From the NCBI RefSeq assembly GCF_002295115.1, contig NZ_NSFV01000006.1, positions 260,501 through 324,500 of the forward strand: 64,000 nt of DNA, written 5' to 3'. This document shows positions 12,510-21,475 of this stretch, piece by piece (within the stretch, counting starts at the first letter, position 1; each line of letters starts with the position of its first letter). The position numbers were made by a program, and so were the translations under genes. The stretch is from Mesorhizobium sp. WSM4311 (GTDB lineage: Bacteria; Pseudomonadota; Alphaproteobacteria; Rhizobiales; Rhizobiaceae). The notes beneath the pieces were generated by a model. The model worked only from the letters and a program-made list of their open reading frames with translations. It did not search any database and had not been told where the DNA came from.

Positions 12510-13964
12510 ATGGGCAAGGTAACAGGCTTTCTCGAAATCGACCGGCAGGTGCACAAGTACCAGCCGGCCTCCGACCGAATCCGGCACTTCCGCGAGTTCA
12601 CGCTGCCGATGTCGGACAAGGAGGTCGAGAAACAGGCCGCGCGCTGCATGGATTGCGGCATCCCGTTCTGTCACGGGCCGACGGGCTGTCCGATCCACAA
12701 CCAGATCCCGGACTGGAACGACCTCGTCTACAACAGGGACTGGGACAACGCGATCCGCAACCTGCATTCGACCAACAATTTCCCGGAGTTCACCGGCCGC
12801 ATCTGCCCCGCCCCTTGCGAGGAAGCCTGCACGCTGAACCTCGAGGACATTCCGGTCGCCATCAAGACGGTCGAACAGGCGATCGCCGACAAGGCTTACG
12901 AGACCGGCCATATCAGGCCCTATCCGCCGGAAAAGAAGACCGGCAAGCGGGTCGCCATCATCGGCTCCGGCCCCGCCGGCATGGCCGCCGCACAGCAGCT
13001 CGGCCGCGCCGGCCACGACGTCCATGTCTATGAGCGCGAGAGCCGCCCGGGCGGGCTGATGCGCTACGGCATTCCCGACTTCAAGATCGAAAAGCACTAT
13101 ATCGACCGGCGCATCGAACAAATGCAGGGCGAGGGCGTGACCTTCCATTGCGGCGTCAATGTCGGTGTCGACAAGCCCGTCGCCGAACTGCTCGCCGAAC
13201 ATGATGCGGTGCTCTATTGCGGCGGCTCGGAAACGCCGCGTGCGGCCAACATTCCGGGCGACGATCTCGGCGGTGTGCATGATGCCATGCCCTATCTGGT
13301 GCAACAGAACCGCCGCGTCGGCGGCGAGCCGATCCAGTCGGTGGCGTGGCCGTCGCACCCGATCATCGCCGGCGGGCAGCATGTCGTCGTCGTCGGCGGC
13401 GGCGATACCGCCTCCGACTGCGTCGGCACCGCCTTCCGCCAGGGCGCGGTGCGCGTCACGCAGCTCGACATCCGCCCGCAGCCGCCTGAGAAGGAAGACA
13501 AGCTCGCCGTCTGGCCCTACTGGGCGACCAAGATGCGCACCTCGTCCTCGCAAGCCGAGGGTGCGGAGCGCGAATTCCAGGTGGCGACGCTCGAATTCAT
13601 CGGCGAGGACGGCCAACTGACCGGCGTCAAATGCTGCGAGGTCGACGACAAGCGCAAGCCGATCGCCGGCACCGAATTCGTCATCCGCGCCGATCTCGCC
13701 TTCATCGCCATTGGCTTTGCCGGACCGGCGATGGTGGGCGTGGCGAAGGAACTCGAGGGCGAGATGAAGATCGTCACCGACAGCCGCCGCTCGCGGAATG
13801 TCGAGGCCAATGACCGCGACTACAAGACCAGCGTCGACCGGCTCTACGCGGCGGGCGACGTGCGCCGTGGCCAGTCGCTGGTCGTCTGGGCGATCCGCGA
13901 AGGACGCCAGGCGGCGCGCTCGATCGATGAAGCGCTGATGGGGACGAGCGTATTGCCCCGCTGA
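12510..13964 (+). CDS. gltD: Glutamate synthase [NADPH] small subunit
   Basis: The 484-aa beta subunit of GOGAT, which takes electrons from NADPH through FAD and two 4Fe-4S clusters and passes them to GltB. Start ATG 12510 (MGKVTGF) has AGGA upstream; an earlier in-frame ATG-like start at 12468 adds unconserved residues. The N-terminal cysteines CMDCGIPFCHGPTGC and CPAPCEEAC (about residues 47-110) ligate the clusters. GSGPAGMAAA (about 155) is the FAD Rossmann motif and GGGDTASDC (about 295) the NADPH site; the C-terminal YAAGDVRRGQSLVVWAI closes the FAD domain. Same strand as gltB and surely functioning with it. A GC-rich dyad at 12381-12404 between the genes has no T run, so read-through is expected. 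Confidence 0.97.
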   Translation: MGKVTGFLEIDRQVHKYQPASDRIRHFREFTLPMSDKEVEKQAARCMDCGIPFCHGPTGCPIHNQIPDWNDLVYNRDWDNAIRNLHSTNNFPEFTGRICPAPCEEACTLNLEDIPVAIKTVEQAIADKAYETGHIRPYPPEKKTGKRVAIIGSGPAGMAAAQQLGRAGHDVHVYERESRPGGLMRYGIPDFKIEKHYIDRRIEQMQGEGVTFHCGVNVGVDKPVAELLAEHDAVLYCGGSETPRAANIPGDDLGGVHDAMPYLVQQNRRVGGEPIQSVAWPSHPIIAGGQHVVVVGGGDTASDCVGTAFRQGAVRVTQLDIRPQPPEKEDKLAVWPYWATKMRTSSSQAEGAEREFQVATLEFIGEDGQLTGVKCCEVDDKRKPIAGTEFVIRADLAFIAIGFAGPAMVGVAKELEGEMKIVTDSRRSRNVEANDRDYKTSVDRLYAAGDVRRGQSLVVWAIREGRQAARSIDEALMGTSVLPR

Positions 13965-13995
13965 GTTGCGGGACGATCTCAAGAGTCCTGCGTGA

Positions 13996-15228
13996 CTAAG
14001 GGGTGATCGCCGTCGTCGTGTCGGTCGCCGCGGCTGTCGCTGGCGGCTCTGCCTTCGGCGGCCAGGAGAAATCGTCGGCGCGGCCGAGCGCGGCCTCCGG
14101 CGCCTTGCCTTCGATCACCAGTCGCTCCCCGGGAAGAGCCGGATTGGCGTTTGCCGGCGGGGCGGCGCCGAGCAGCTCGGTGCCGCCGTCGAGCGCCGGG
14201 TCGCTGAGCAGCATGGGTGCGGTGCGGTCGACGACAATGGGTGCCGCGGCCGGCGCCGGTGCCTCGACGGGCGCGCCGGCCGGTGCCGTCGCCGGGGCCA
14301 CGCTGCCCGGCGCGGCGAGGCCCAGGATCTTGGCCAGCGGCTTTTCGGTGTAGAAGGCGAGCTTGCGCTTGCCGGCCTTGGAGACGTTTATGCCGTCATC
14401 GGCGCGCAGCCGCACCGGCTGGCCGTTCATGTCGGGGCCGTTGGTGACGAAGGCGCCGTTCTCGTCGACGAAACCATCCCAGACATCGACGAATTCGCCG
14501 CCATGGTTTTCGGCGGCCTGATGGTAGATGTCGTTGAAGGCCAGCATGTCGGAGGTCATCTTCGGCACCCGGAAGGCCGGCAGGCCGACCCACAGGAAAG
14601 GCACCTTGGCGCTGGCAATGGCCTTGCCGAGTTCGTCGGTGCGGCGCTCGTATTCCTTGGTCCAGTTCTCGGACCGGGGCTGCTCGCGCACGTCCCCCAC
14701 CTTCATCTGCTGGCGGTCGTTGGAGCCCAGCATGACGACCACCGCGGCCGGTTTCTCGGTCTCGATCAGCGATTTGATCTGTTCGGGCCAGTTGTAGAAA
14801 TCATCGCGCACGAAGCCCGACGAGCCATTGCTGCGCACGACGATCCTGACGCCTGGATTGTCGGCGAAGGCGATGTCCAGGCCCTCGGCAAGACCTGTCG
14901 CCATGAAGTCGCCGACCACCAGCACGGTGCGGGCGTCCGGCGCCTTTTCGACCACGGGGGTTTCAGGCTCCGCCGGCGGACGCGGGGCGCGCTTTTTCGC
15001 CTTGGCCTTCGGTCTTGCCTTCTGGATGTCGAGCGGTGGTTCAACCCGCTCGCTGCGGCGCGGAAACAGAAGGTCACGCAACGACCATCCACGATTTTGC
15101 TGCGGCTGCTCCTGCGCCATGGCCGGCACATGGAAGGCGCCGGCGGCGCCGATCGTCAACAGGACGATCGCCAGAAAAAGGATCGGCGTGCGACGAGCAA
15201 GGATCGCGATACGCGCGGCCGAAACCAA
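13996..15228 (-). CDS. DUF459 SGNH-fold secreted protein, atypical GDF block
   Basis: A 410-aa protein with an N-terminal hydrophobic signal/anchor (about residues 14-38), a basic linker, and a DUF459 (SGNH-hydrolase-like) domain at about 98-300. Within it, block III GSND (VVMLGSNDRQ) is intact, but block I reads VVGDFMATGL, with Phe where the nucleophilic serine of GDS enzymes stands. The last 110 residues are Pro/Ala rich. The start is TTG 15228 behind GGAGGAG, the best Shine-Dalgarno in the region. DUF459 proteins often lie near peptidoglycan enzymes, and here a lytic transglycosylase gene lies 125 bp upstream on the same strand. A role in wall or exopolysaccharide modification is inference. 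Confidence 0.82.
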   Translation of the reverse strand: MVSAARIAILARRTPILFLAIVLLTIGAAGAFHVPAMAQEQPQQNRGWSLRDLLFPRRSERVEPPLDIQKARPKAKAKKRAPRPPAEPETPVVEKAPDARTVLVVGDFMATGLAEGLDIAFADNPGVRIVVRSNGSSGFVRDDFYNWPEQIKSLIETEKPAAVVVMLGSNDRQQMKVGDVREQPRSENWTKEYERRTDELGKAIASAKVPFLWVGLPAFRVPKMTSDMLAFNDIYHQAAENHGGEFVDVWDGFVDENGAFVTNGPDMNGQPVRLRADDGINVSKAGKRKLAFYTEKPLAKILGLAAPGSVAPATAPAGAPVEAPAPAAAPIVVDRTAPMLLSDPALDGGTELLGAAPPANANPALPGERLVIEGKAPEAALGRADDFSWPPKAEPPATAAATDTTTAITP

Positions 15229-15352
15229 TCACTCCTCCATCCCCTTGCGCCTGGTCCGGCAAACCGGAGCCGGTTTTGCGGCCGGGCGCAAGTTCAAAGT
15301 GCCATGGCGCCTGATATGCGCGCGCAAAATACGCGCGGCGCCGTGGCCGGCT

Positions 15353-16576
15353 CTATTTTTGCCTGAGCCATTTGAGCACTTCCATGCTCGGGTAGCCGTC
15401 CTGGGTCAAGCCGACCTTGGCCTGATAGGCCATGATGGCGGTCTTGGAGCCGTCACCGATCTTGCCGTCGAACTTGCCTTCGTAAAGCCCGTGCTGCGAA
15501 AGCCGCTTCTGCAGCTCCTGCCGTTCCTCGAAGGTGAGCTTGGTGAAGGGCCGCTTCCAGTCCTGGACAAGGCCGTTGCCACCGGCAATCTCGTCGGCAA
15601 GAAGGCCAACGGCCAGGGCATATTTGTCGGCGTTGTTGTAGGCCTTGATGACCGAGAAATTCCGGATCATCAGGAAGGCTGGCCCGCCACGGCCGTCAGG
15701 CACCTTCAGCGTCGCCTTGTCGGTGAGGTTCTTGAACGGCTTGCCGCTGGCCCTGGCGACGCCAAGCGCCTGCCATTGCGCCAGCGTCTTCGCTCCGCCC
15801 GGCAGCTTGCCGGCCGGTATGGCGACTTCGTAGCCCCAGGTCTTGCCGGCCTGCCAGCCGTTCTTCTTCAACAGATTGGCTGATGTCGCCAGCGCATCGG
15901 GGATGGAATTCCAGATGTCGCGCTTGCCGTTGCCGTCCATGTCGACGGCATAGTGCTGATAGCTGGTGGGGATGAACTGGGTCTGGCCCATGGCGCCGGC
16001 CCAGGAGCCCATCAGATGGCTTTCGTCGATGTCGCCGGTCTGCAGGATCTTCAGGGCCGCGACCAGCTGGGTGCCGGCATATTTCGACCGCTTCGGATCG
16101 CCATAGCCCAGCGTCGCCAGCGACCGGATGACGTTGCGCATGATGTCGTCGCGTTTGAGGATCTCGCCATAGTTCGATTCCATCGACCAGATGGCCAGCA
16201 GAATGTAGCGATCGACGCCGAACCGCGCCTCGATCCTATCCAGCCACGGCTTCCACTTCTTCGCCATCTGCTGTCCGACGGCAACGGACTGGTCGTGGAC
16301 GCGGTTGTCGAAATAATCCCAGGCGGGTGCCGTGAATTCGGGCTGGGTGCGTGCCTTTTCCAGCACGACCGGATCGGGCTCCTTGATGTCCCGGAAAGCC
16401 TGGTCGTAGACAGCGCCGGAAACGCCGCCGGCGACGGCGGTGGCGCGGAAGCCGGCGACCCATTGGCGGAAACCGGCGTCGGCGAAAGCGGGTCCGGCAG
16501 GCATCAGCAGAGCGACCGAGAGGCTGGCAGCCGTCATGACGCTGGTGAAACGTTTTGCGGCATTGCGAACGGACAT
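15353..16576 (-). CDS. Lytic murein transglycosylase, MltB-like with PG-binding domain
   Basis: A 407-aa periplasmic enzyme that cleaves the MurNAc-GlcNAc bond of peptidoglycan, leaving 1,6-anhydro ends. Start ATG 16576 (MSVRN) has a near-perfect AAGGAGG upstream. A Sec signal peptide (about residues 1-32, cut after AFA) is followed by the SLT_2 domain (about 35-320), whose catalytic glutamate is Glu133 in IWSMESNYGE; GQTQFIPTSY and DIWNSIPDALAT are family signatures. The last 60 residues form a PG_binding_1 domain (LQKRLSQHGLYEGKFDGKIG). It probably forms a transcription unit with the DUF459 gene downstream. Confidence 0.93.
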   Translation of the reverse strand: MSVRNAAKRFTSVMTAASLSVALLMPAGPAFADAGFRQWVAGFRATAVAGGVSGAVYDQAFRDIKEPDPVVLEKARTQPEFTAPAWDYFDNRVHDQSVAVGQQMAKKWKPWLDRIEARFGVDRYILLAIWSMESNYGEILKRDDIMRNVIRSLATLGYGDPKRSKYAGTQLVAALKILQTGDIDESHLMGSWAGAMGQTQFIPTSYQHYAVDMDGNGKRDIWNSIPDALATSANLLKKNGWQAGKTWGYEVAIPAGKLPGGAKTLAQWQALGVARASGKPFKNLTDKATLKVPDGRGGPAFLMIRNFSVIKAYNNADKYALAVGLLADEIAGGNGLVQDWKRPFTKLTFEERQELQKRLSQHGLYEGKFDGKIGDGSKTAIMAYQAKVGLTQDGYPSMEVLKWLRQK

Positions 16577-16644
16577 GTTTTCCTCCTTCTCTGTCTCAGG
16601 AAAGACCATTCATCGCCGAACCGGGTTAGGAATTAGTTTACCAT

Positions 16645-16672
16645 AGGTGTCTCCTGGAACGAAAAGACACCT
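16645..16672. repeat. Short inverted repeat between mltB-like gene and galU
   Basis: Seven-bp perfect arms AGGTGTC and GACACCT separated by 14 nt, in the 212-bp gap between divergent promoters. It may be an operator or a leader hairpin. Confidence 0.35.
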
Positions 16673-16788
16673 CGATGCTTTAACCGGTGGAAGTTTCCCT
16701 CACCCGCTCGCACTAATCTTCAATTCCGGCGTGAAAATGTCGCGAGACGGGGATTGCGGAGCCGGGCAGCAAACGGATAATTGAAAGC

Positions 16789-17694
16789 ATGAAGAGAGTT
16801 CGCAAGGCAGTTTTCCCGGTCGCCGGTCTCGGCACGCGGTTCCTCCCGGCCACCAAGGCTGTTCCCAAGGAAATGCTGACAGTCGTCGACCGGCCGGTCA
16901 TCCAGTATGTGGTGGACGAGGCGCGCGAGGCGGGCATCGAGCATTTCATCTTCGTGACCGGCCGCAACAAGGCGGTCATCGAGGACCATTTCGATATCCA
17001 GTTCGAGCTCTATGACACGCTCGCCCAGCGCGGCAAGGACGAGCAGCTTGCCCGCCTGCAGCGGTTGCAGCCGGCGCCGGGGCAGACCAGCTTCACGCGC
17101 CAGCAGGTGCCGATGGGACTCGGCCATGCCGTCTGGTGCGCGCGCGAACTGGTCGGCGACGAGCCGTTCGCGCTGCTCTTGCCCGACATGATCATGCAGT
17201 CGGAAAAGAGCTGCATGAAATCGATGGTCGAGCTCTACGAGGAAACCGGCAACAACATCATTGCCGTGCAGGAATGCGATCCGGCGGAGGCTCACAAATA
17301 CGGCATTGTCGGCCGTGGCGAGGATACGCATCACGGCTTCCGCATCACCGAGATGGTGGAGAAGCCGAAGACAGGCACGGCGCCGTCCAATCTCTACATC
17401 AATGGCCGCTACATCCTGCAGCCCGAGATATTCAACATCCTCGAGGACCAGGAAAAGGGCGCCGGCAACGAAATCCAGCTCACCGATGCGATGCTGAAGC
17501 TGGAAAAGCAGCAGGCCTTCTACGGCTATCACTATCAGGGCCGCACCTTCGACTGCGGATCGCCGGAGGGTTTTGTCGAGGCCAATGTCGCCTTCGCGCT
17601 GTGGCGCAGCGATATGAAGGAGAACATGGCCGGCGTCATCCGCACGCTTCTCGACGAGATGACGCCATCGGATCGGCGAGTCGCGGTATCTTAA
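16789..17694 (+). CDS. galU: UTP--glucose-1-phosphate uridylyltransferase
   Basis: A 301-aa nucleotidyltransferase making UDP-glucose from UTP and glucose-1-phosphate, the donor for exopolysaccharide, LPS, cyclic glucan and trehalose-type synthesis. The first residues carry the nucleotide-binding motif VAGLGTRFLPATKAVPKEML, then EHFIFVTGRNK, GLGHAVWCAR, LLLPDM with the metal Asp, and EMVEKP near 190 for the sugar-phosphate lysine. Length and motifs match bacterial GalU. Start is ATG 16789. The gene is flanked by envelope genes (transglycosylase and beta-barrel protein) but is transcribed alone. Confidence 0.96.
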   Translation: MKRVRKAVFPVAGLGTRFLPATKAVPKEMLTVVDRPVIQYVVDEAREAGIEHFIFVTGRNKAVIEDHFDIQFELYDTLAQRGKDEQLARLQRLQPAPGQTSFTRQQVPMGLGHAVWCARELVGDEPFALLLPDMIMQSEKSCMKSMVELYEETGNNIIAVQECDPAEAHKYGIVGRGEDTHHGFRITEMVEKPKTGTAPSNLYINGRYILQPEIFNILEDQEKGAGNEIQLTDAMLKLEKQQAFYGYHYQGRTFDCGSPEGFVEANVAFALWRSDMKENMAGVIRTLLDEMTPSDRRVAVS

Positions 17695-17746
17695 CTGGAT
17701 GGGTCATGCCAGCGCGAGCGGCTGACCGCCCCTGCGCAGGCGTGTT

Positions 17747-19528
17747 TCAGCGCTGCACCTTCAGGCCGAGGTAGATGCTGTTGGCGGTGTAGTCGCGGCC
17801 GGGCAGGTTGCTGGTCAGCTTTTCGGTTCTGACCCGGCCGGTGAGGCCGGCATAGCGGTTCAGCCACCAGGTCAGCCCGGTCTCGGCGCTCAGGATCCTG
17901 TCATGGCCGTCGATGCCGACATAGTCGCGCCAGTCGAGCCCCAGAGCCGCATTCGCGGTAAGGTTGGCACGGATCTGCCGTTCGGCCGTCAAGCGGCCGG
18001 AATAGAGGATATCGCCGCTTTCACCCGCCGTCGTGGTGGTCTCGACGGTGGTCTTGCCGGTCAGGCCGATCGTGGTTCCGCGTTCCGGCGACCATTTGAG
18101 ATCGGCGTTGACGGTGGCGCCCGAAATCGCCTCCAGGCTCTTGTCGTCGATCGCTTCCCTCAGCCAGCCGGCGGAGAACTCGCCGGAGAGCTTCTCGCCC
18201 ATATCGAGTTGCAGACCGGCGCGGGCGCCGAGCCGGGTCGAGGACCGCTCGAAGCCTTCATTGTCGATGCGTTGATCGTAGGCCCGGCGGCCGACCTCGA
18301 TTTCGCTGAACGGGGTGAGGACCGGGGAGATTTCGTAGCCGGTGCGCAGGGTCGCCGTATAGAGCGTGTTGTCCTGATCCTTCTGCGACAGCGTGGTGCC
18401 GTCCGAAAGCTCGGCGTCGCCGTAGAAGTCGTGCGAGACCGCGCCGGTCAGCGTGTACTGCATCTTGCCGACGGCCTTTTCGACGCCGAGGCTGCCGTCG
18501 ATGGTCTGCCGCAGCGGCTGGGTGCTGACGCCGGCAATGGCGTTGGGCGAGGACGCCGTTTCAGGCACGGCCTCATAGCCGAGCTTGGCTATGGCGCGCA
18601 GCTCGTTGTCGAGGTCGACATTGAGCTGGCCTTCGATGCGGCCCTGCGCATCGTGAACGCGGTAGCCCGACACCGTCTCGCGGAACAGGCCATAGCCGTC
18701 GATGGTGGCGGCGTTTTCGCGCCAGTCGGAGACGGCGGTAAAGCGCAACGCCGTCTCCGACAGCAGCGCCGAGGTGCCGGCACTGCTCGAATCGCCGTTC
18801 GTGGTGGCGGTCATGCCCTGTTCGATCGACGGGCGGATGACGAAGGAACCCCATTTGACGCCGGTGGGCTGGAACGGATCCTCCTCGGCCTTCTTGTTCT
18901 GGCCTTCGATGGCGGCGGTGCGTTCGGCGCCGGGGTCGAGCTTCTGCCTGTCGGCGCTGTCGACGGTGAGGGCACGGCGGTTGGCCGCTTCCTGGTCCGC
19001 GCCGTCGGTATCGTCGGTCGCGGCCTGAGTGGTGTCCGTGGTCGCGGTGGTCGCTTTCTTCTTTTTCTTCGACTTGCCGGTTGCCCTGCGGTCCGTCTTG
19101 GTCTTGTCCTGGTCCGCAGCATTCTGGCCGGCGCTCGACGGACGGCGACGAGGCTTGGGCGGCGTCGGATTGTCGGTGGCCGTGTCGTCGGTCGCCTGCG
19201 GCGGATCGAAAATGCTGCCGGTGGCGGCATCGGTGTTCGTGTCGTCAGGGACAGCGCCGGCACTGGCCGGCAAATAGGTGCGCGGCGGCGCATCGTCCTG
19301 CGCAGAGTTGGCCGACTGCTGCTGGCGCTGGGTGGCAAGGGCGAGCTGCTTTGCCTTGCGCTGCTGGTCGGACAGGATCGCCGATTCGGACACCTCGCCG
19401 CGCAGCTCGGTTTCCTGGGCATGAAGCTGCCCCGGGCGCAACAAGGCAAACATGCTGGTCGCCAGCAACAAGGCGCAGACCGCCTTGCCCTGTCGTCCTC
19501 TTGATTTCTCTGGCTGGGCCCCGGACAT
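17747..19528 (-). CDS. Outer-membrane beta-barrel protein (BBP2_2 type)
   Basis: A protein of 593 aa (ATG 19528; a GTG at 19537 adds three residues). It has a signal peptide ending about LHAQ (near residue 38), then about 180 residues of low-complexity, Pro/Thr/Lys-rich sequence including a KSKKKKKAT run. From about 220 to the end come alternating hydrophobic strands typical of a beta-barrel porin (BBP2_2, former DUF2320), with aromatic girdles such as GYGLFRETVSGYR and LTWWLNRYAGLTG. The C-terminus is LGLKVQR, not the usual aromatic residue. This family is found in envelope polysaccharide loci of alphaproteobacteria, and the neighbours here (galU, kdsD) make UDP-glucose and Kdo precursors. 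A role in polysaccharide export or as a structural porin is inference. Confidence 0.8.
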   Translation of the reverse strand: MSGAQPEKSRGRQGKAVCALLLATSMFALLRPGQLHAQETELRGEVSESAILSDQQRKAKQLALATQRQQQSANSAQDDAPPRTYLPASAGAVPDDTNTDAATGSIFDPPQATDDTATDNPTPPKPRRRPSSAGQNAADQDKTKTDRRATGKSKKKKKATTATTDTTQAATDDTDGADQEAANRRALTVDSADRQKLDPGAERTAAIEGQNKKAEEDPFQPTGVKWGSFVIRPSIEQGMTATTNGDSSSAGTSALLSETALRFTAVSDWRENAATIDGYGLFRETVSGYRVHDAQGRIEGQLNVDLDNELRAIAKLGYEAVPETASSPNAIAGVSTQPLRQTIDGSLGVEKAVGKMQYTLTGAVSHDFYGDAELSDGTTLSQKDQDNTLYTATLRTGYEISPVLTPFSEIEVGRRAYDQRIDNEGFERSSTRLGARAGLQLDMGEKLSGEFSAGWLREAIDDKSLEAISGATVNADLKWSPERGTTIGLTGKTTVETTTTAGESGDILYSGRLTAERQIRANLTANAALGLDWRDYVGIDGHDRILSAETGLTWWLNRYAGLTGRVRTEKLTSNLPGRDYTANSIYLGLKVQR

Positions 19529-19735
19529 CGCCACCACTGCTTGCGCGGCGCTGTGCGCGCCATACTTACCGAACCGTAAATGGGGATGGTTAATGGAGGG
19601 TTGAGGCGGCGATCGTTCGGCCGGTTAAAGTGCCGCTGTTTGCCGATCCCGTGACCTGTCCGAAGCCTCCGCCGCCTGGGCGCCAGCGGCATTTCTGTTG
19701 GACAGGCGGGCGGCAACGCGCTAATCGCATCATCC

Positions 19736-20737
19736 ATGCATGCGAGATCCCTCGATAAGAAGCCCCTGGACAGGCAAGCGTCGATCGATTCGGCACTGAG
19801 AACGGTGACGACCGAGCAGGCCGGCATCGCCGCCCTTGCCGAGGCGCTCGAGAACGGACTGGCCGCGCCTTTCGCGCAGGCCGTCGGTATGATTTCGAAG
19901 ATCGAAGGCCGGCTGATCGTCACCGGCGTCGGCAAAAGCGGCCATATCGGCTCGAAGATCGCGGCGACGCTGGCTTCGACCGGCACGCCGGCCTTCTTCG
20001 TCCATCCCGTCGAGGCCAACCATGGCGATCTCGGCATGATCGCCAAGGACGACGCCATCATCGCCATCTCATGGTCAGGCGAAAGCAAGGAGCTGCTCGG
20101 CATCGTCGCCTATTCCAGGCGTTTTTCCATTCCGCTCATCGCCGTCACGTCAGGCGAGACATCGGCGCTGGCGCGCGCCGCCGACGTGGTGCTGCTTTTG
20201 CCGCGCACCCCGGAGGCCTGTCCGCACGGGCTGGCGCCGACGACGTCGACGCTGCTGCAACTGGTCATCGGCGACGCCCTGGCGATCGCGCTGCTCGAGG
20301 CGCGGGGTTTCACGCCAGACCATTTCCGCACCTTCCATCCCGGCGGCCAGCTCGGCGCCAATCTGACCATGGTCTCCGAGATCATGCGGGTCGGCGACCA
20401 GATGCCGCTGGCCGTGCTCGGCACCAAGATGCCGGAAGCGGTAATGACGCTGTCGCAGAAGAAGGTCGGCTGCGTGCTGATCGTCGACGCCAATGGCGAA
20501 CTCGCGGGGATCATCACCGACGGCGATGTCGCGCGCAACCTGCACCGCAATTTGGCCGACGTCATCGTCGACGAGGTGATGACCCGCACGCCCAAGACGG
20601 TCGACCCGCAGACGCTGGCTGGCACGGCGATCGCGCTACTCAACGAGCACAATATCGGCGCGCTGGTGGTGACCAGGAACAACATGCCGCTGGGCGTGGT
20701 GCATTTCCACGACCTGCTGCGCATCGGCGCTGCCTAG
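19736..20737 (+). CDS. kdsD: Arabinose-5-phosphate isomerase, KdsD/KpsF type
   Basis: A 333-aa SIS-CBS-CBS protein that interconverts D-ribulose-5-phosphate and D-arabinose-5-phosphate, the first step to Kdo for LPS. The SIS domain (about residues 40-185) includes TGVGKSGHIGSKIAATL and SWSGESKEL; HGLAPTTSTLLQLVIGDALA ends it. Two CBS repeats follow (about 210-325: EVMTRTPKTVDPQTL and NIGALVV). Start ATG 19736 leaves 207 bp to the divergent beta-barrel gene. One of two copies of a dispersed repeat begins right after the stop codon. Confidence 0.95.
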   Translation: MHARSLDKKPLDRQASIDSALRTVTTEQAGIAALAEALENGLAAPFAQAVGMISKIEGRLIVTGVGKSGHIGSKIAATLASTGTPAFFVHPVEANHGDLGMIAKDDAIIAISWSGESKELLGIVAYSRRFSIPLIAVTSGETSALARAADVVLLLPRTPEACPHGLAPTTSTLLQLVIGDALAIALLEARGFTPDHFRTFHPGGQLGANLTMVSEIMRVGDQMPLAVLGTKMPEAVMTLSQKKVGCVLIVDANGELAGIITDGDVARNLHRNLADVIVDEVMTRTPKTVDPQTLAGTAIALLNEHNIGALVVTRNNMPLGVVHFHDLLRIGAA

Positions 20738-20748
20738 GCATGCCGATA

Positions 20749-20791
20749 TTCAGGTGAGGCCGGTTGCAAACGGCTGATACCTGCGCTTCCG
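20749..20791 (+). repeat. Dispersed repeat, copy 1 (ATATTCAGGTGAGGCCGG)
   Basis: Shortly after the kdsD stop, the sequence GATATTCAGGTGAGGCCGG is followed by an inverted partner (CGGC..GATACCT). The same 19-nt block occurs after the sigma-54 regulator at 37426. Here it makes an imperfect hairpin and probably serves as a transcription end. Confidence 0.55.
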
Positions 20792-20855
20792 GCCTTCGCC
20801 GGCCGAAGCACTCATGAGGGATCGTCGCTACTAAGGCTACGGCCGGGTTAGGCCG

Positions 20856-20950
20856 GTGCTCAAGTACTTAAGTACGCTCCGCTCCGGTTCTCGTAACCCG
20901 CCTTGTTCGGTCGCTTCGCGCCCGTCTTCGACTCCGGCTCGGCCTGTCCT
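20856..20950. repeat. Intergenic block with AAGTACTTAAGTAC palindrome
   Basis: A 12-bp perfect palindrome GTACTTAAGTAC (20864-20875) opens a CT-rich tract in the 253-bp gap between kdsD and the nfeD gene. No gene is supported here. The tract looks like a rhizobial mosaic repeat, a judgement from memory of similar sequences. Confidence 0.35.
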
Positions 20951-20990
20951 GGATCTCAACACATCTTTCGCACCGGCGCCGTCTGGAAAC

Positions 20991-21455
20991 TCAGACGCGC
21001 TCCACCGTCAGTTCCAGGTCCGTGTCGGCGGCACTTGTCACGCGCACCTGCGTGCCGGCGGGCAGGTCCGGGCCGGAGACGCGCCATAGCGTGTCGCCGA
21101 GCTTGATGCGGCCGCGGCCGTCCTTGATCGGCTCGGCAAGCGTCGCCATGCGGCCGACCATCTGAGCGCCGCGTCGGTTGAGCAGCGGCTGGTCGGTCGG
21201 CTGGTCGCGTCCGCCCATGAGTTTCTTGCCGACGAAGGCTGAAGCCAGCGACAGCGCCAGGAAGGCGAGGACCTGGACCTGCCAGCTCCAGATCGCCGCG
21301 TCCCAGATCAGCAGCGACGCCGCGCCGATGATGAGCGCGGCGATGCCGATCCACAGCATGAAGAAGCCCGGCGCGATGACCTCCACCACCAGCAGCACGA
21401 AGCCCAGAACCATCCAGTTCCACGGGCCGAGTTCGGAAATGATGCGATCGAACAT
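20991..21455 (-). CDS. NfeD-family membrane protein
   Basis: A 154-aa short NfeD protein: three hydrophobic segments in the first 80 residues (VLGFVLLVVEVIAPGFFMLWIG, then LIIGAASLLIW, then VLAFLALSLASAFVG) and a soluble OB-fold tail (about 95-150, GRMATLAEPIKDGRGRIKLGD...WRVSGPDLPAGTQV). NfeD proteins pair with SPFH proteins, and the gene starts 20 bp after the stop of one. They are thought to act together in membrane microdomain and membrane-protein quality control. AGGAG precedes ATG 21455. Confidence 0.92.
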   Translation of the reverse strand: MFDRIISELGPWNWMVLGFVLLVVEVIAPGFFMLWIGIAALIIGAASLLIWDAAIWSWQVQVLAFLALSLASAFVGKKLMGGRDQPTDQPLLNRRGAQMVGRMATLAEPIKDGRGRIKLGDTLWRVSGPDLPAGTQVRVTSAADTDLELTVERV

Positions 21456-21475
21456 GGGAGTGAGCTCCTGCGGAC

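Noticed and set aside
17903..19504. A 533-codon plus-strand frame over the beta-barrel gene
   Set aside because: Antisense shadow; the composition (Arg/Gly/Val runs) is that of complement reading, while the other strand shows signal peptide and barrel strands.
20856..21089. A small plus-strand gene after kdsD
   Set aside because: It covers a repeat tract and the antisense of nfeD; no ribosome site and no family.
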